In this document: positions 57,080 to 64,000 of the stretch, one piece after another
Numbering within the stretch: the stretch's first letter is position 1
Layout of the letters: every line of letters begins with the position of its first letter
DNA from: JAADHI01 sp964451325
GTDB taxonomy: Bacteria; Nitrospirota; Nitrospiria; SBBL01; JAADHI01
Direction of reading: 5' to 3'
NCBI GenBank assembly: GCA_964451325.1
Contig: CAYVHO010000001.1
Coordinates: 248,001 to 312,000 of the forward strand
Length of the DNA stretch: 64,000 nt
Notes under the pieces: generated by a model
What the model was told of the DNA's origin: nothing
The model's database searches: none
The model's input: only the letters and a program-made list of their open reading frames with translations
Position numbers and translations under genes: made by a program

Positions 57080-59911
57080 TTATTTTCCTGCGAGAATCTC
57101 TTTCAAAAACTGCCCTGTGTAGGACTGTGCGACGTTTGAAACCTGCTCAGGTGTTCCGGTGGCGACCACAGTCCCGCCGCCTGTGCCCCCTTCGGGGCCT
57201 AAGTCAATGATCCAGTCTGCATTTCGAATGACATCCAGATTGTGTTCGATGACGACCACGGTGTTGCCCGACTCTGCGAAACGATTGAGCACATCCAATA
57301 ATTTCTGAATATCCGCAAAATGCAGACCCGTTGTGGGTTCGTCTAGTATATATAGCGTCTTGCCTGTTGCGTGTTTGGAGAGTTCTTTTGAGAGTTTGAT
57401 ACGTTGGGCTTCTCCGCCTGAAAATGTCGTAGCGGATTGACCTAATTTGATATAACCCAAACCCACTTCTTGAAGCGTGAGCAGTTTTGTGTAAATGGAG
57501 GGAATGGCCTTAAAAAAGGACACGGCATCATCCACCGTCATGTCCAGGATCTCGGCGATACTACAATTTCGGTAGAGAATATCAAGGGTTTCTCGGTTGT
57601 AGCGTTTACCGACACAGACTTCGCACATGACATAAACATCGGGCAAAAAGTGCATTTCGATTTTGATGAGTCCGTCGCCCTGGCAGGTTTCGCAGCGTCC
57701 GCCTTTGACATTAAAAGAATAACGCCCTGCTTTGTAACCCCGCACCCGTGATTCCGGCAGTTGGGCAAATAAATCACGAATAAAAGTGAATACCCCGGTA
57801 TAGGTTGCGGCGTTTGAGCGGGGGGTGCGACCGATCGGACTTTGGTCGATGTGGATAACTTTGTCGATTTGGCCAATACCCGTGATCTTTTCACAGGCAC
57901 CTGGTTTTTCGGAGCTGTTATAGAGTTGCTGGGCGACATTTTTATAAAGAATTTCAAGCACAAGGCTTGATTTTCCCGAACCTGAAACCCCCGTGACACA
58001 AGTGAAAAGCCCTAAAGGGAAGGTGACATCAATCCCAGCGAGATTATTTTCAGTGGCCTTTTTTATTTTGAGTTGTCCCTTTGTTTTACGGTTTCGTGGC
58101 GGCAGTGAAATGGTGACTTTTTTAGAAAGATAACGTCCCGTGATCGATTTTGGATTTTTCAAAATGTCTTCGGGTGTGCCCTGGGCGATTACTTCTCCCC
58201 CGTGTACGCCTGCTGCCGGGCCGATGTCGATGACCCAGTCGGCGGTCTGAATGGTTTCTTCGTCATGTTCGACAACAAGCACCGTATTGCCGATATCGCG
58301 CAAATGTCTCAGGGTTTCAAGTAGACGCATGTTATCGCGTTGATGTAAACCAATGCTGGGTTCGTCCAGGATATAAAGTACCCCCACAAGCGAAGAACCA
58401 ATCTGGGTCGCGAGACGAATACGCTGGCCTTCGCCGCCCGAAAGTGTGCCCGCATTTCGATCTAAATTCAAATAATCCACACCAACGTTCACTAGAAAAC
58501 CGAGACGTTCCCGGACCTCTTTTAAAATGCGCTCGCCGATGAGGGTTTCTCGTTTTGAGAGTTGCAGTGTCTCTACAAAGTTGAGTGCGTCTTTAATTGA
58601 AAGCCGTGTGAGTGCTGCAATGGACAAACCCGCAACTTTAATCGCGAGACTTTCGGGTTTGAGGCGTAAACCCTTGCAGGTTGGACAGGGGTGTTTTGCC
58701 ATGTAGATTTCTATTTCCTGGCGAATGTAACTCGAATCGGTTTCTTTATAGCGGCGTTCCAAATTGGGAATAACACCCTCGAAGGTGCGTTTGTGGGTGA
58801 CGAGTTCGCCATTGCGCATGCCCGTAAACGTAATGAGTGTTTTACCCGATCCGTAGAGCAAGGCATCTTGATGTTTGGGTGCTATTTTTTTAAAAGGGGC
58901 CAGTCGGTCTATTTTATAATGTTTTGAGAGGGATTCCATGACTTGACCATAAAAAATCGAGCCCCGCCGCGCCCAGGGTTTGATCGCCCCGTCGTGTAAA
59001 GAAAGTGTTTTATGGGGAACAACGAGGGCAGGGTCAACATCCAGCGTCGTTCCCAGTCCGTCACAGGCTGCACAGGCCCCGTGGGGAGAATTAAATGAAA
59101 AGAGTCGTGGTTCTATCTTGGGGTAACTCACGCCACAGTCAATACAGGCCAGATGTTCGGAAAAAAGCAGAACCTCGTCCGCCTTGCCCTTGAGCACATA
59201 CACAATACCCTCGCCCATCTTTGCCGCCAATTCCAAAGAATCGGCCAAACGTCGTTCCAAACCTTCCTTCACAATAAGGCGATCAATGACCACTTCGATA
59301 TCGTGTTTTTTGTTTTTTTCGAGGGTGGGCAATGTTTCTTCTTGTGAAAGATCGATGATTGTCCCGTCGATACGCACCCGGACAAAACCTTTTTGCCGAA
59401 TCGTGCGCAACTCTTTTTTGTATTCGCCTTTTCGGCCTCGGATAATGGGGGCGAGCAGATGAATTTTTTCACCTATGGGAAACTGCATGATGGCATCCAC
59501 CATCTGTTGAATGCTTTGGGAGGTAATTTCTTTGCCGCACTGATAACAATAAGGGTGGCCGATACGGGCAAAGAGCAGGCGGAAATAGTCATACAACTCG
59601 GTCACGGTTGCCACAGTGGAACGCGGATTTTTACTTGTCGTTTTTTGTTCGATGGAGATGGCAGGGGAGAGGCCCTCAATCGCATCCACATCGGGTTTGT
59701 TCATTTTATCTAAAAATTGACGGGCATACGCCGAGAGAGATTCGACATAACGCCGTTGCCCCTCCGCATAAATCGTATCAAAGGCCAAGGATGACTTACC
59801 GGAGCCGGAAAGCCCTGTGATTACAATAAATTTGTCGCGTGGAATTTCGAGGTCGATATTTTTGAGGTTGTGCTCTCGTGCACCTTTGATGTGGATTGTG
59901 CGTTCTTTCAT
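57080..59911 (-). CDS. uvrA: Excinuclease ABC subunit A
   Basis: This 943-residue protein is the damage-recognition ATPase of nucleotide excision repair. Both ABC modules are complete: Walker A GLSGSGKSSLAFDTI and GVSGSGKSSLVLEIL; signatures GTLSGGEGQRIRLATQ and TTFSGGEAQRIKLSKE; Walker B LYILDEPSIGL and LYILDEPTTGL. Zinc-finger pairs appear at CIDCG ... CAACDG in the first half and CETCQG ... CEVC in the second. Length is normal. It is a single gene with its own upstream region. Confidence 0.97.
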   Translation of the reverse strand: MKERTIHIKGAREHNLKNIDLEIPRDKFIVITGLSGSGKSSLAFDTIYAEGQRRYVESLSAYARQFLDKMNKPDVDAIEGLSPAISIEQKTTSKNPRSTVATVTELYDYFRLLFARIGHPYCYQCGKEITSQSIQQMVDAIMQFPIGEKIHLLAPIIRGRKGEYKKELRTIRQKGFVRVRIDGTIIDLSQEETLPTLEKNKKHDIEVVIDRLIVKEGLERRLADSLELAAKMGEGIVYVLKGKADEVLLFSEHLACIDCGVSYPKIEPRLFSFNSPHGACAACDGLGTTLDVDPALVVPHKTLSLHDGAIKPWARRGSIFYGQVMESLSKHYKIDRLAPFKKIAPKHQDALLYGSGKTLITFTGMRNGELVTHKRTFEGVIPNLERRYKETDSSYIRQEIEIYMAKHPCPTCKGLRLKPESLAIKVAGLSIAALTRLSIKDALNFVETLQLSKRETLIGERILKEVRERLGFLVNVGVDYLNLDRNAGTLSGGEGQRIRLATQIGSSLVGVLYILDEPSIGLHQRDNMRLLETLRHLRDIGNTVLVVEHDEETIQTADWVIDIGPAAGVHGGEVIAQGTPEDILKNPKSITGRYLSKKVTISLPPRNRKTKGQLKIKKATENNLAGIDVTFPLGLFTCVTGVSGSGKSSLVLEILYKNVAQQLYNSSEKPGACEKITGIGQIDKVIHIDQSPIGRTPRSNAATYTGVFTFIRDLFAQLPESRVRGYKAGRYSFNVKGGRCETCQGDGLIKIEMHFLPDVYVMCEVCVGKRYNRETLDILYRNCSIAEILDMTVDDAVSFFKAIPSIYTKLLTLQEVGLGYIKLGQSATTFSGGEAQRIKLSKELSKHATGKTLYILDEPTTGLHFADIQKLLDVLNRFAESGNTVVVIEHNLDVIRNADWIIDLGPEGGTGGGTVVATGTPEQVSNVAQSYTGQFLKEILAGK

Positions 59912-60019
59912 GCCTGCCGTTCCTTAAAATTTCGTAAACCAGAATCATAACATGCATCTTTCGAAGCTGTAAATTTGTTTGAGAAGAGGGTCGTGTCTCA
60001 GTTTTAATTTTTAATCACA

Positions 60020-60087
60020 TGTCATGCTCGCGAAAGTGGGCATCCAGAGATTTGTGCCCTTGGATTCCCACTTTCGCGGGAATGACA
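60020..60087. repeat. Long imperfect palindrome of the GTCATTCCCGCG class
   Basis: Two 27-base arms (60020-60046 and 60061-60087) pair with three mismatches around a 14-base loop. Each arm contains TCGCGAAAGTGGG or its complement. Such elements are dispersed between genes in many proteobacterial and related genomes. Here it lies between uvrA and the vapC gene. Confidence 0.75.
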
Positions 60088-60163
60088 GTAGTGAAATCAC
60101 GGTTTCCTGTATCAAACGGATTCATTGCCGAGAATGCGGAAGGGGTGAGGAGGGCTTGTTGTC

Positions 60164-60556
60164 CTAATACCAATCTTCCAGTGGCAGTTGGGTGATCTTT
60201 GAGAATTCTTTTTTGTTGTGAGTGACGAGTGTCGCGTTGTTGGCAAGTGCTGTTCCGGCAATCAGGATGTCAAAAGGGCCGATGATGTGTCCTTTTTTCT
60301 CAAGTCTGGCGCGGATAAGTGCAGCGCTTGAGGCTTCTTTTTTGCCAAAGGGGAGTAGATGGGTTACGGAGGTGAGTTCTTCTAGCTGCGTCATGCGTTT
60401 TTTAGGCGATTTTGATTTTGCGATACCGACTTTGAGTTCAAATAAGACAATGGCAGGGATGCCGATATCTTGTGGTGATTTGTCCAAAAAATTCGAGGCG
60501 ACATGACCCAGGCCCTTAAAAAAATAGATGATAATATTTGTGTCGAGCACAAACAT
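60164..60556 (-). CDS. vapC: VapC-like PIN-domain toxin
   Basis: This 130-residue PIN-domain nuclease begins MFVLDTNIIIYFFKG, with the first catalytic Asp. A Glu follows (VLFELKVGIAKS), and later Asp residues lie in GPFDILIAGTAL. VapC toxins cut RNA, often initiator tRNA. I place the start at 60556, where the ATG overlaps the antitoxin stop (TAATG); a longer frame to 60628 lies within the antitoxin gene. The pair is a typical toxin-antitoxin module. Confidence 0.9.
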   Translation of the reverse strand: MFVLDTNIIIYFFKGLGHVASNFLDKSPQDIGIPAIVLFELKVGIAKSKSPKKRMTQLEELTSVTHLLPFGKKEASSAALIRARLEKKGHIIGPFDILIAGTALANNATLVTHNKKEFSKITQLPLEDWY

Positions 60557-60786
60557 TATAATGTTTCTCGTGTTTGATTTTTCCCCTGAGAAGCCCTCAT
60601 TTCTTCCGCTGTTGGGAAATCCTTCCATGCTCCCGCTAAATCAATGACCGATTGTGGCCACTGATCTGCGATTTTTTCCTTAATGAGGTTAGAGATCCAT
60701 TTGCTTTGCGATAAGTGTTGTGATTTTGCTGCGGCCCGCATTTTTACCTCTGTTTCGTCTTCAATGTAAATGGTCACTTGTCCCAT
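60556..60786 (-). CDS. vapB: VapB-like antitoxin with a ribbon-helix-helix-type N-terminus
   Basis: This 76-residue protein has MGQVTIYIEDETEVKMRAAA and LSQSKWISNLI, the strand-helix-helix pattern of CopG/RHH DNA-binding antitoxins. The C-terminal 30 residues would bind the toxin. Its stop overlaps the toxin start. Autoregulation by the complex is expected; a promoter lies in the AT-rich 50 bases upstream, but I cannot mark a clear consensus. Confidence 0.85.
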   Translation of the reverse strand: MGQVTIYIEDETEVKMRAAAKSQHLSQSKWISNLIKEKIADQWPQSVIDLAGAWKDFPTAEEMRASQGKNQTRETL

Positions 60787-60840
60787 ATGATTTCCTCAGT
60801 TTTAATATATGTTAAATTATATGTGTTTTTGGCAATGTAG

Positions 60841-61788
60841 TCAATTTTTATTGTCCCGTTGTTTTGTTTGTAAGCGCTCTAAAATAACGGACATATCCGG
60901 TGGGGGTGGTGTGGTAAAACGCATTTTTTCTTTTTTGAGTGGATGTATGAATCCTAATGTCGCGGCATGTAGCATGTGACGGTCTGCGCTTAAACCCAGG
61001 GATTTTGCGATTTTCCCGCCATATATTTTGTCGCCGATAATGGGATGTCCGATGTGGGCCATGTGGACACGAATTTGATGTGTGCGTCCCGTTTGCGGCG
61101 AGACTTCAAGTAGTGTCGCATTTTTAAAACGTTCTTTGACGATGTAATGGGTTTCTGCCTCGCGGGGGCTTGAGGTGCGTGCTGAAATCTTTTTGCGATG
61201 AATCCGGTCGCGACCAATCGCCAAATTGATTTTCCCCGCTTTTTTGACCTTGCCACAAACAAGCGCAAAATACTTCCGGTCGATACTGTGGTTTTTAAAT
61301 TGTAAAGAAAGATGACGATGCGCATCATCGGTTTTGGCGATAATCATCACACCGGATGTTTCTTTATCCAGTCGATGCACAATACCGGGCCGTTCACGTC
61401 CACCGATGCCGGTTAAATCTTTGCAATGATACAAAAGCGCATGCACCATCGTGCCTTCGTAATTCCCCGGCGCAGGATGTACAACCATGCCTGCGGCTTT
61501 GTTCAGTAGCAGCAAATTACTGTCTTCAAATAAAATATCCAGTGGAATATCTTCGGGTATCAGTTCCAGCGGGGTGGGTGCTGGCACCGTGATATCAATT
61601 TGATCCCCTTTTTTAACCTTGTAACTTGCACGTGCGGGCGCATCGTTGATGAGAATGAGTCCTTCGGCAATGAGTTTCTGGATGCGAGACCGCGTAAGCG
61701 GAAAGCCCTTTTTGATGAGATAAAGATCAAGCCGTTCAGGGTTTTTTTCGTCAGGGACGATGATTGGGGTTGTGGGGAAGATCGGCAT
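60841..61788 (-). CDS. rluD: 23S rRNA pseudouridine synthase, RluD type
   Basis: This 315-residue enzyme has an N-terminal S4 RNA-binding domain (RLDLYLIKKGFPLTRSRIQK) and an RluA-family catalytic domain. The catalytic Asp lies in HRLDKETSGVMIIAKT. GRTHQIRVHMAHIGHPIIGD is the second conserved block. RluD modifies helix 69 of 23S rRNA in E. coli; RluC and RluA relatives cannot be excluded, but the S4 domain and length fit RluD best. Confidence 0.9.
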   Translation of the reverse strand: MPIFPTTPIIVPDEKNPERLDLYLIKKGFPLTRSRIQKLIAEGLILINDAPARASYKVKKGDQIDITVPAPTPLELIPEDIPLDILFEDSNLLLLNKAAGMVVHPAPGNYEGTMVHALLYHCKDLTGIGGRERPGIVHRLDKETSGVMIIAKTDDAHRHLSLQFKNHSIDRKYFALVCGKVKKAGKINLAIGRDRIHRKKISARTSSPREAETHYIVKERFKNATLLEVSPQTGRTHQIRVHMAHIGHPIIGDKIYGGKIAKSLGLSADRHMLHAATLGFIHPLKKEKMRFTTPPPPDMSVILERLQTKQRDNKN

Positions 61789-61851
61789 GAGTCCTATGTT
61801 GTTTCTTCTTTCGGGTTGTTTGTGGGAGGCAAGCGTTTTGTTCTTGGTGTT

Positions 61852-62739
61852 TTATTTGAATGAGAGGTCTCTATTTAGTTCCGATTGAATGACCCTTTGT
61901 GCTCCGATAAAGTTTTTGTCATATTTTTGTTTATAGTTTTCCGTAGTCCAATATCTGTGATCTATATCTGTAAAATGAATATACCAGCCATCGTCTACAG
62001 CACCATCTAGAAGTTTTCCTGGAAAGATGGATCCTTGATGAAGAAGTCTGAAATCTTCTTCATCAAGGTGGAGCCCTCTAAGTCTGCTGGAGAATCCGTT
62101 CTGTTCTAATTTCAGTATTAGTTTATAAAAATCGAAAATCTGACTCTGACCACCTTGACCTGTGCCAGAGTGTATCGGCCAACTCCTGTATATAGTGAGG
62201 TATTTCCAATCTTTTATTTGCAAAATGGCAAAGGCTTCCCCTAAAGGCTTTGCTCGTATGAAGTAAATGCGTTCGGGGATTATTTTTTTGAAGGTTTCAT
62301 AGGATGGGGAGTACATTGTGTTATCTTTATTGTCAAACGGAGCCCCTTCTCCATCAGTCAACCAAGGGTAAGATACCCCGAATTCTTCGCAAAATTTTTT
62401 CATAAAATTGAATGTGGATTCAGTTTTTCCTAAGAAAATATCTTCAAGATCACCAACTTTCTCCATATCCAAAATCTGCGCCAATTTTGATATTGTGTAC
62501 AATTGATAATTGCGCCCTTCGTTCATTAGATCTAAGATGCTCTTAAAGCGGTTAGATATTTTTTCGGCTTCAGTCAGAGCCTTAATGGAGTTTTTGGTTT
62601 CTGTAGAATCTAGCGATTGCACAAGTCTTGTTGCATTTTTAGTCTGTGAGGTCTGGGCACGGTAAATAGAGGTGAAAATTTCTCGTACTAGCCCGACGGC
62701 TGCACCGGAGATAATTTTTGCAATCAAAGATTCAGCCAT
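61852..62739 (-). CDS. Protein with a CI-repressor-like helix-turn-helix and an unknown C-terminal domain
   Basis: This protein of about 295 residues has a central region with YTISKLAQILDMEKVGDLED and FCEEFGVSYPWLTDGEGAPF, the 'FGVxxxWLxxGEG' form seen in phage CI-type repressor DNA-binding domains. The N-terminal 80 residues are helical with a hydrophobic first helix. The last 150 residues are of mixed strands and aromatics (GWYIHFTDIDHRYWTTENY) and unknown to me. I chose the ATG at 62739 because GGAG lies six bases upstream; the GTG at 62751 overlaps that site. No phage neighbours are visible. Confidence 0.65.
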   Translation of the reverse strand: MAESLIAKIISGAAVGLVREIFTSIYRAQTSQTKNATRLVQSLDSTETKNSIKALTEAEKISNRFKSILDLMNEGRNYQLYTISKLAQILDMEKVGDLEDIFLGKTESTFNFMKKFCEEFGVSYPWLTDGEGAPFDNKDNTMYSPSYETFKKIIPERIYFIRAKPLGEAFAILQIKDWKYLTIYRSWPIHSGTGQGGQSQIFDFYKLILKLEQNGFSSRLRGLHLDEEDFRLLHQGSIFPGKLLDGAVDDGWYIHFTDIDHRYWTTENYKQKYDKNFIGAQRVIQSELNRDLSFK

Positions 62740-62793
62740 AGGAATCTCCACGAATGGCGTCGTCTGTAAATGAAATATTCTTGCGTAGGCATT

Positions 62794-62988
62794 TTAGTCC
62801 GGTTTGCTGAGTTTCATGGCGTTCTTGCTGATTTTTTCAATCGATAAGTTTTCATCTAGATCCTGACGCCATTTCGTGTAATCAAAGGGTTCTTTTGAGA
62901 TTAGAGCGATGAAACGCTCTGTTTCGAGATTACCCAAGGATTTTGTCAGAAGTTTTAGCCCTCTTATTTTGATTTCAGTGTCGGTCAT
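62794..62988 (-). CDS. Small conserved protein of unknown function
   Basis: This 64-residue protein has the form LGNLETERFIALISKEPFDYTKWR followed by IEKISKNAMKL; parts of this (ERFIALI and EPFDYTxW) recur in many small uncharacterised bacterial proteins, often near toxin-antitoxin genes. It has no Cys or membrane helix. It lies between the CI-like HTH gene and the MNT/HEPN pair. Its function is unknown. Confidence 0.65.
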   Translation of the reverse strand: MTDTEIKIRGLKLLTKSLGNLETERFIALISKEPFDYTKWRQDLDENLSIEKISKNAMKLSKPD

Positions 62989-63194
62989 CAGAGAATATCT
63001 TTAAGTTACTGTGAGTAGTCCTCAATCATACCTACTTTAGGGGACAAATAGAACACTTATTTCAGTGGATTTTTGGTACTCACTCTCCAAGATGCCTCTT
63101 GAGATGCTGGTGCTTTACTCATATGTTTAAAATGGTATTATGAAGTCAAATCCAAGTCACTTGGAATTTGAACGACGAACTAACGAGAGTAAGA

Positions 63195-63464
63195 ATGCTT
63201 AAAAAATCAGATCATCGCAAAATCCAAGAAGTCTCGCGTAAATATCATATAAAAAAAGTGCTTCTCTTTGGTTCCAGTTTAGAAACTGATCGGGAAAGTA
63301 AGGACATTGATATCGCGATCGAGGGTATCGCACCAAAAGATTTTTTTGCATATTGCGGTGAATTACTTCTGATTCTCTCAAAACCTGTTGATGTCATTGA
63401 TCTTTCCATTGAGTCGAAGTTTACAGCTTTAATCAAGAGAGAAGGCATTCCACTCTATGGTTGA
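63195..63464 (+). CDS. mntA: Minimal nucleotidyltransferase (MNT) antitoxin-type protein
   Basis: This 89-residue protein has the minimal nucleotidyltransferase motif GSSLETDRESKDIDIAIEG (GSx9-10DxD). MNT proteins act as antitoxins to HEPN RNases and, in the studied MntA-HepT pair, add AMP to the toxin. I chose the ATG at 63195 after GAGAG; a TTG at 63168 is also in frame. The stop overlaps the start of the HEPN gene by eight bases. Confidence 0.85.
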   Translation: MLKKSDHRKIQEVSRKYHIKKVLLFGSSLETDRESKDIDIAIEGIAPKDFFAYCGELLLILSKPVDVIDLSIESKFTALIKREGIPLYG

Positions 63465-63873
63465 CTATCGTCAGCGTATTGAAGCCGAATATGAAGCAAT
63501 TCAGAAAGTTCTTGCTGCTCTGCCGAATGAGAAAAACTTAACGCTTATCTCCGAACTAGAACTTGCTGGTGTTGCTGCATTTCTTCACAATTTCTACAAT
63601 GGCATTGAAAATGTCTTAAAGCAGGTTTTTTTGTCGAAAAATCTTCAGGTTCCGCAAGGTGCTTCCTGGCATCGTGATTTGTTACTCAATGCCGTATCAG
63701 CGCAATTGATTTCAGCTGAGATTGCCGAAGACCTCAAAGTATTTTTAGCATTCAGACATTTTTTCACCCATGCTTACGCTTTAGATTTGAATCCAGAAAA
63801 AATGGCCCCACTGGTGGCCGCTGCCTCTGCCTGTTTTGAAAAATTTAAAAATAACCTTAAGCGACTCATCTGA
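63457..63873 (+). CDS. hepT: HEPN-domain protein, HepT-like toxin
   Basis: This 138-residue all-helical protein has the HEPN RNase signature Rx4H as RHFFTH near residue 108, in FLAFRHFFTHAYAL. That is the predicted active site of the toxin. It is partnered with the MNT protein directly upstream, with an overlap that suggests coupled translation. HEPN/MNT pairs are type VII toxin-antitoxin modules in current usage. The exact subfamily (HepT versus other HEPN) is a tentative call. Confidence 0.83.
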   Translation: MVDYRQRIEAEYEAIQKVLAALPNEKNLTLISELELAGVAAFLHNFYNGIENVLKQVFLSKNLQVPQGASWHRDLLLNAVSAQLISAEIAEDLKVFLAFRHFFTHAYALDLNPEKMAPLVAAASACFEKFKNNLKRLI

Positions 63874-63895
63874 TTTTACCTGAAAGACCCCCTTG

Positions 63896-64000
63896 ATGAC
63901 CCTAAAACCCAAACTGTTCAAACAAAAGATGTTCTGGATCGGCATTTTATATTTTGCTGAGGGTTTTCCGCTTGGCATTTTTTATGATCTCTTTCCGGTG
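63896..64000 (+). CDS. MFS transporter, AmpG/BT1-like (partial, 3' end outside window)
   Basis: The first 35 codons are open to the window edge and read MFWIGILYFAEGFPLGIFYD, which matches the first membrane helix of AmpG- or BT1/PucC-like MFS transporters ('LYFxxGxPxG'). The gene continues outside the window. The ATG at 63896 has no clear ribosome site; an ATG at 63929 is an alternative. AmpG-type members import muropeptides; this cannot be settled from the fragment. Confidence 0.6.
   Translation, partial: MTLKPKLFKQKMFWIGILYFAEGFPLGIFYDLFPV

Noticed and set aside
1..64000. tRNA, rRNA, riboswitch and CRISPR arrays
   Set aside because: I saw no cloverleaf, rRNA segment, known aptamer core or repeat-spacer array by eye; a covariance-model scan would be needed to exclude small RNAs.

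Overview
The window is chromosomal DNA from a free-living, diderm (Gram-negative) bacterium. It has several TonB-dependent receptors, a complete ExbB-ExbD-TonB system, porins, an RND pump, an NtrY/NtrX pair, several GGDEF/EAL proteins and classical GATAATGATTATC-type Fur boxes. The gene set looks like Pseudomonadota, Nitrospirota or a deltaproteobacterial relative. No rRNA or tRNA is present, so I do not name a taxon. A run of 100 N inside tonB shows that this is a scaffolded draft assembly.

Layout. 1-1130: a partial DUF2064 glycosyltransferase-like gene and a cold-shock gene with a long leader. 1300-5659: a Fur-box-controlled FecA-like receptor operon with exbB, exbD and tonB. 5788-12092: the pgaABCD poly-N-acetylglucosamine operon (minus strand), with a 66-bp perfect palindrome carrying divergent promoters at its head. 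12331-20247: a second Fur-controlled locus, encoding a Com-like zinc finger, two related small proteins, an exported CbiX-type chelatase homologue, a heme-type TonB receptor, a cupredoxin-HmuY lipoprotein, a membrane protein and Fur itself. 20295-24221: a porin and an FbpBC-type iron ABC transporter. 24246-34256: a zinc ribbon, an orphan CI-like repressor, a CBS-PAS-GGDEF-EAL protein, a GT2 enzyme, a LuxC-type reductase, a release-factor-like protein, a PstS-like protein, a decayed sensor gene, and a divergent CDGSH/HxlR pair. 34258-39367: PhzF and an RND efflux pair. 39814-45092: a TPR protein, a MITE-like element, a geranylgeranyl-reductase-family flavoprotein and an aromatic amino acid ammonia lyase. 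45172-52208 (minus): a Cache-PAS-GGDEF-EAL protein, a porin, a PstS-like protein and three tandem PEP-CTERM/exosortase-type acyltransferase copies, the middle one truncated. 52521-61788 (minus): ntrX, ntrY, DUF4390, uvrA, vapBC and rluD. 61852-64000: a CI-like HTH protein, a small conserved protein, an MNT/HEPN pair and the start of an MFS transporter.

Two themes link the genes. The first is iron: three Fur boxes control one complete Ton system, fur and a heme-like uptake locus, and an iron ABC transporter lies just downstream. I think the 12.3-19.5 kb locus is the best candidate for an undescribed system. It combines a surface receptor with heme-receptor motifs, a HmuY lipoprotein fused to a blue-copper domain, and an exported tandem chelatase homologue that could remove metal from a tetrapyrrole in the periplasm. 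The second is sessile life: pga exopolysaccharide synthesis depends on c-di-GMP in known systems, and the window encodes two intact and one decayed GGDEF/EAL protein. Two of these lie next to small PstS-like periplasmic proteins.

Limits: all functions are read from motifs by eye, without alignments or searches. Promoters and Fur boxes are predictions from consensus matches.
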